Source: Labilibaculum sp. K2S | GTDB lineage: Bacteria; Bacteroidota; Bacteroidia; Bacteroidales; Marinifilaceae | Length of the DNA stretch: 64,000 bases | Direction: 5' to 3' | NCBI RefSeq assembly: GCF_030372765.1 | Contig: NZ_JAUCMW010000007.1 | Span: 122,533 to 186,532, forward strand | Part shown: in pieces, positions 63,855-64,000 of the stretch | How the letters are laid out: every line of letters begins with the position of its first letter | How positions within the stretch are numbered: position 1 is the stretch's first letter | Translations under genes and position numbers: made by a program | The notes under the pieces: model-generated | The model's database searches: none | What the model saw: only the letters and a program-made list of their open reading frames with translations | What the model was told of the DNA's origin: nothing

Positions 63855-64000
63855 GTGCAGCATTTTCATCTCGAAGCCGAAATAGCCAGGCATTTGTTCC
63901 AAACAGCAGAATTCCGATTCCCGGAACCAGCCAAGCTGGAGCAGGTGAAAAGGAGAAAAGTTAAAGAAGAACAGACTTACCTTATGCTTTGCCCCGAAGC
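63855..64000 (+). other. Open frame running off the right edge, unidentified
   Basis: From a GTG at 63855 the frame stays open for 48 codons to the window end (IARHLFQTAEFRFPEPAKLE, then basic KRRKVKEEQ). It begins right after a repeat right arm and could be the start of a small gene or chance. No family recognised. Confidence 0.2.

Overview
The window looks like chromosome from an AT-rich member of the Bacteroidota, probably a marine Marinilabiliales/Marinifilaceae-type organism; the taxon is inferred from gene content only. Evidence: a Bat aerotolerance operon, Bacteroidota-restricted families (DUF4301, DUF2027-Smr, a PorE-like OmpA protein), and many promoters of the Bacteroides type (TTG, about 19-23 bp, then TAnnTTTG). 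No tRNA, 16S/23S rRNA or CRISPR was seen. The one structural RNA recognised is RNase P RNA (rnpB, 34711-35052).

Left part (1-30 kb): housekeeping and small operons. The minus-strand bat operon (moxR, DUF58, BatD-like, batA, start of batB) is followed by truA and an RNase H-like gene, then an accessory patch (alpha/beta hydrolase, AraC regulator, a duplicated scrap of the RNase H gene, a DUF4440 lipoprotein, a beta-lactamase-family scrap, a DUF4440-beta-lactamase fusion, an XRE membrane protein). Next come a DUF3999/DUF2339 envelope pair, aroE with a DUF368 lipid-carrier transporter, TPR proteins, DUF4301, two radical SAM proteins, a PHP phosphatase, a fused PlsC-GNAT lipid acyltransferase, a LysE exporter, DUF2027-Smr and queA.

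Middle (30-36 kb): a PorE-like protein, a SPOR-repeat protein, a four-helix-bundle (S23-type) gene between complementary purine and pyrimidine tracts, rnpB, and long arrays of dispersed and tandem non-coding repeats.

Right part (35.8-63.2 kb): one plus-strand capsule/O-antigen/exopolysaccharide locus. It has a PglF/CapD-type dehydratase, a Wza-like SLBB exporter, Wzz, RmlB and RmlA, a Wzx flippase, a Wzy-like polymerase, a UDP-GlcNAc 2-epimerase, glycosyltransferases, a CDP-sugar branch (RfbF, RfbG, RmlC-like epimerase, reductase), a dTDP-3-amino-3,6-dideoxyhexose branch (two FdtA-like isomerases, acetyltransferase, aminotransferase), a PglE-like aminotransferase with a GNAT acetyltransferase, a PglC-like initiating transferase, and ManC. 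The genes suggest a Wzx/Wzy-dependent polymer started by a bacillosamine-like sugar and containing amino-deoxy and CDP-derived deoxy sugars.

The most unusual layer is repetitive. Several families of palindromic elements fill gaps inside the polysaccharide locus. Two GIY-YIG genes sit between repeat arms of two different families (one gene is frameshifted), a HEPN/MNT toxin-antitoxin pair is interleaved with the same palindromes, and two palindromes have apparently been accepted in frame inside the manC coding sequence.
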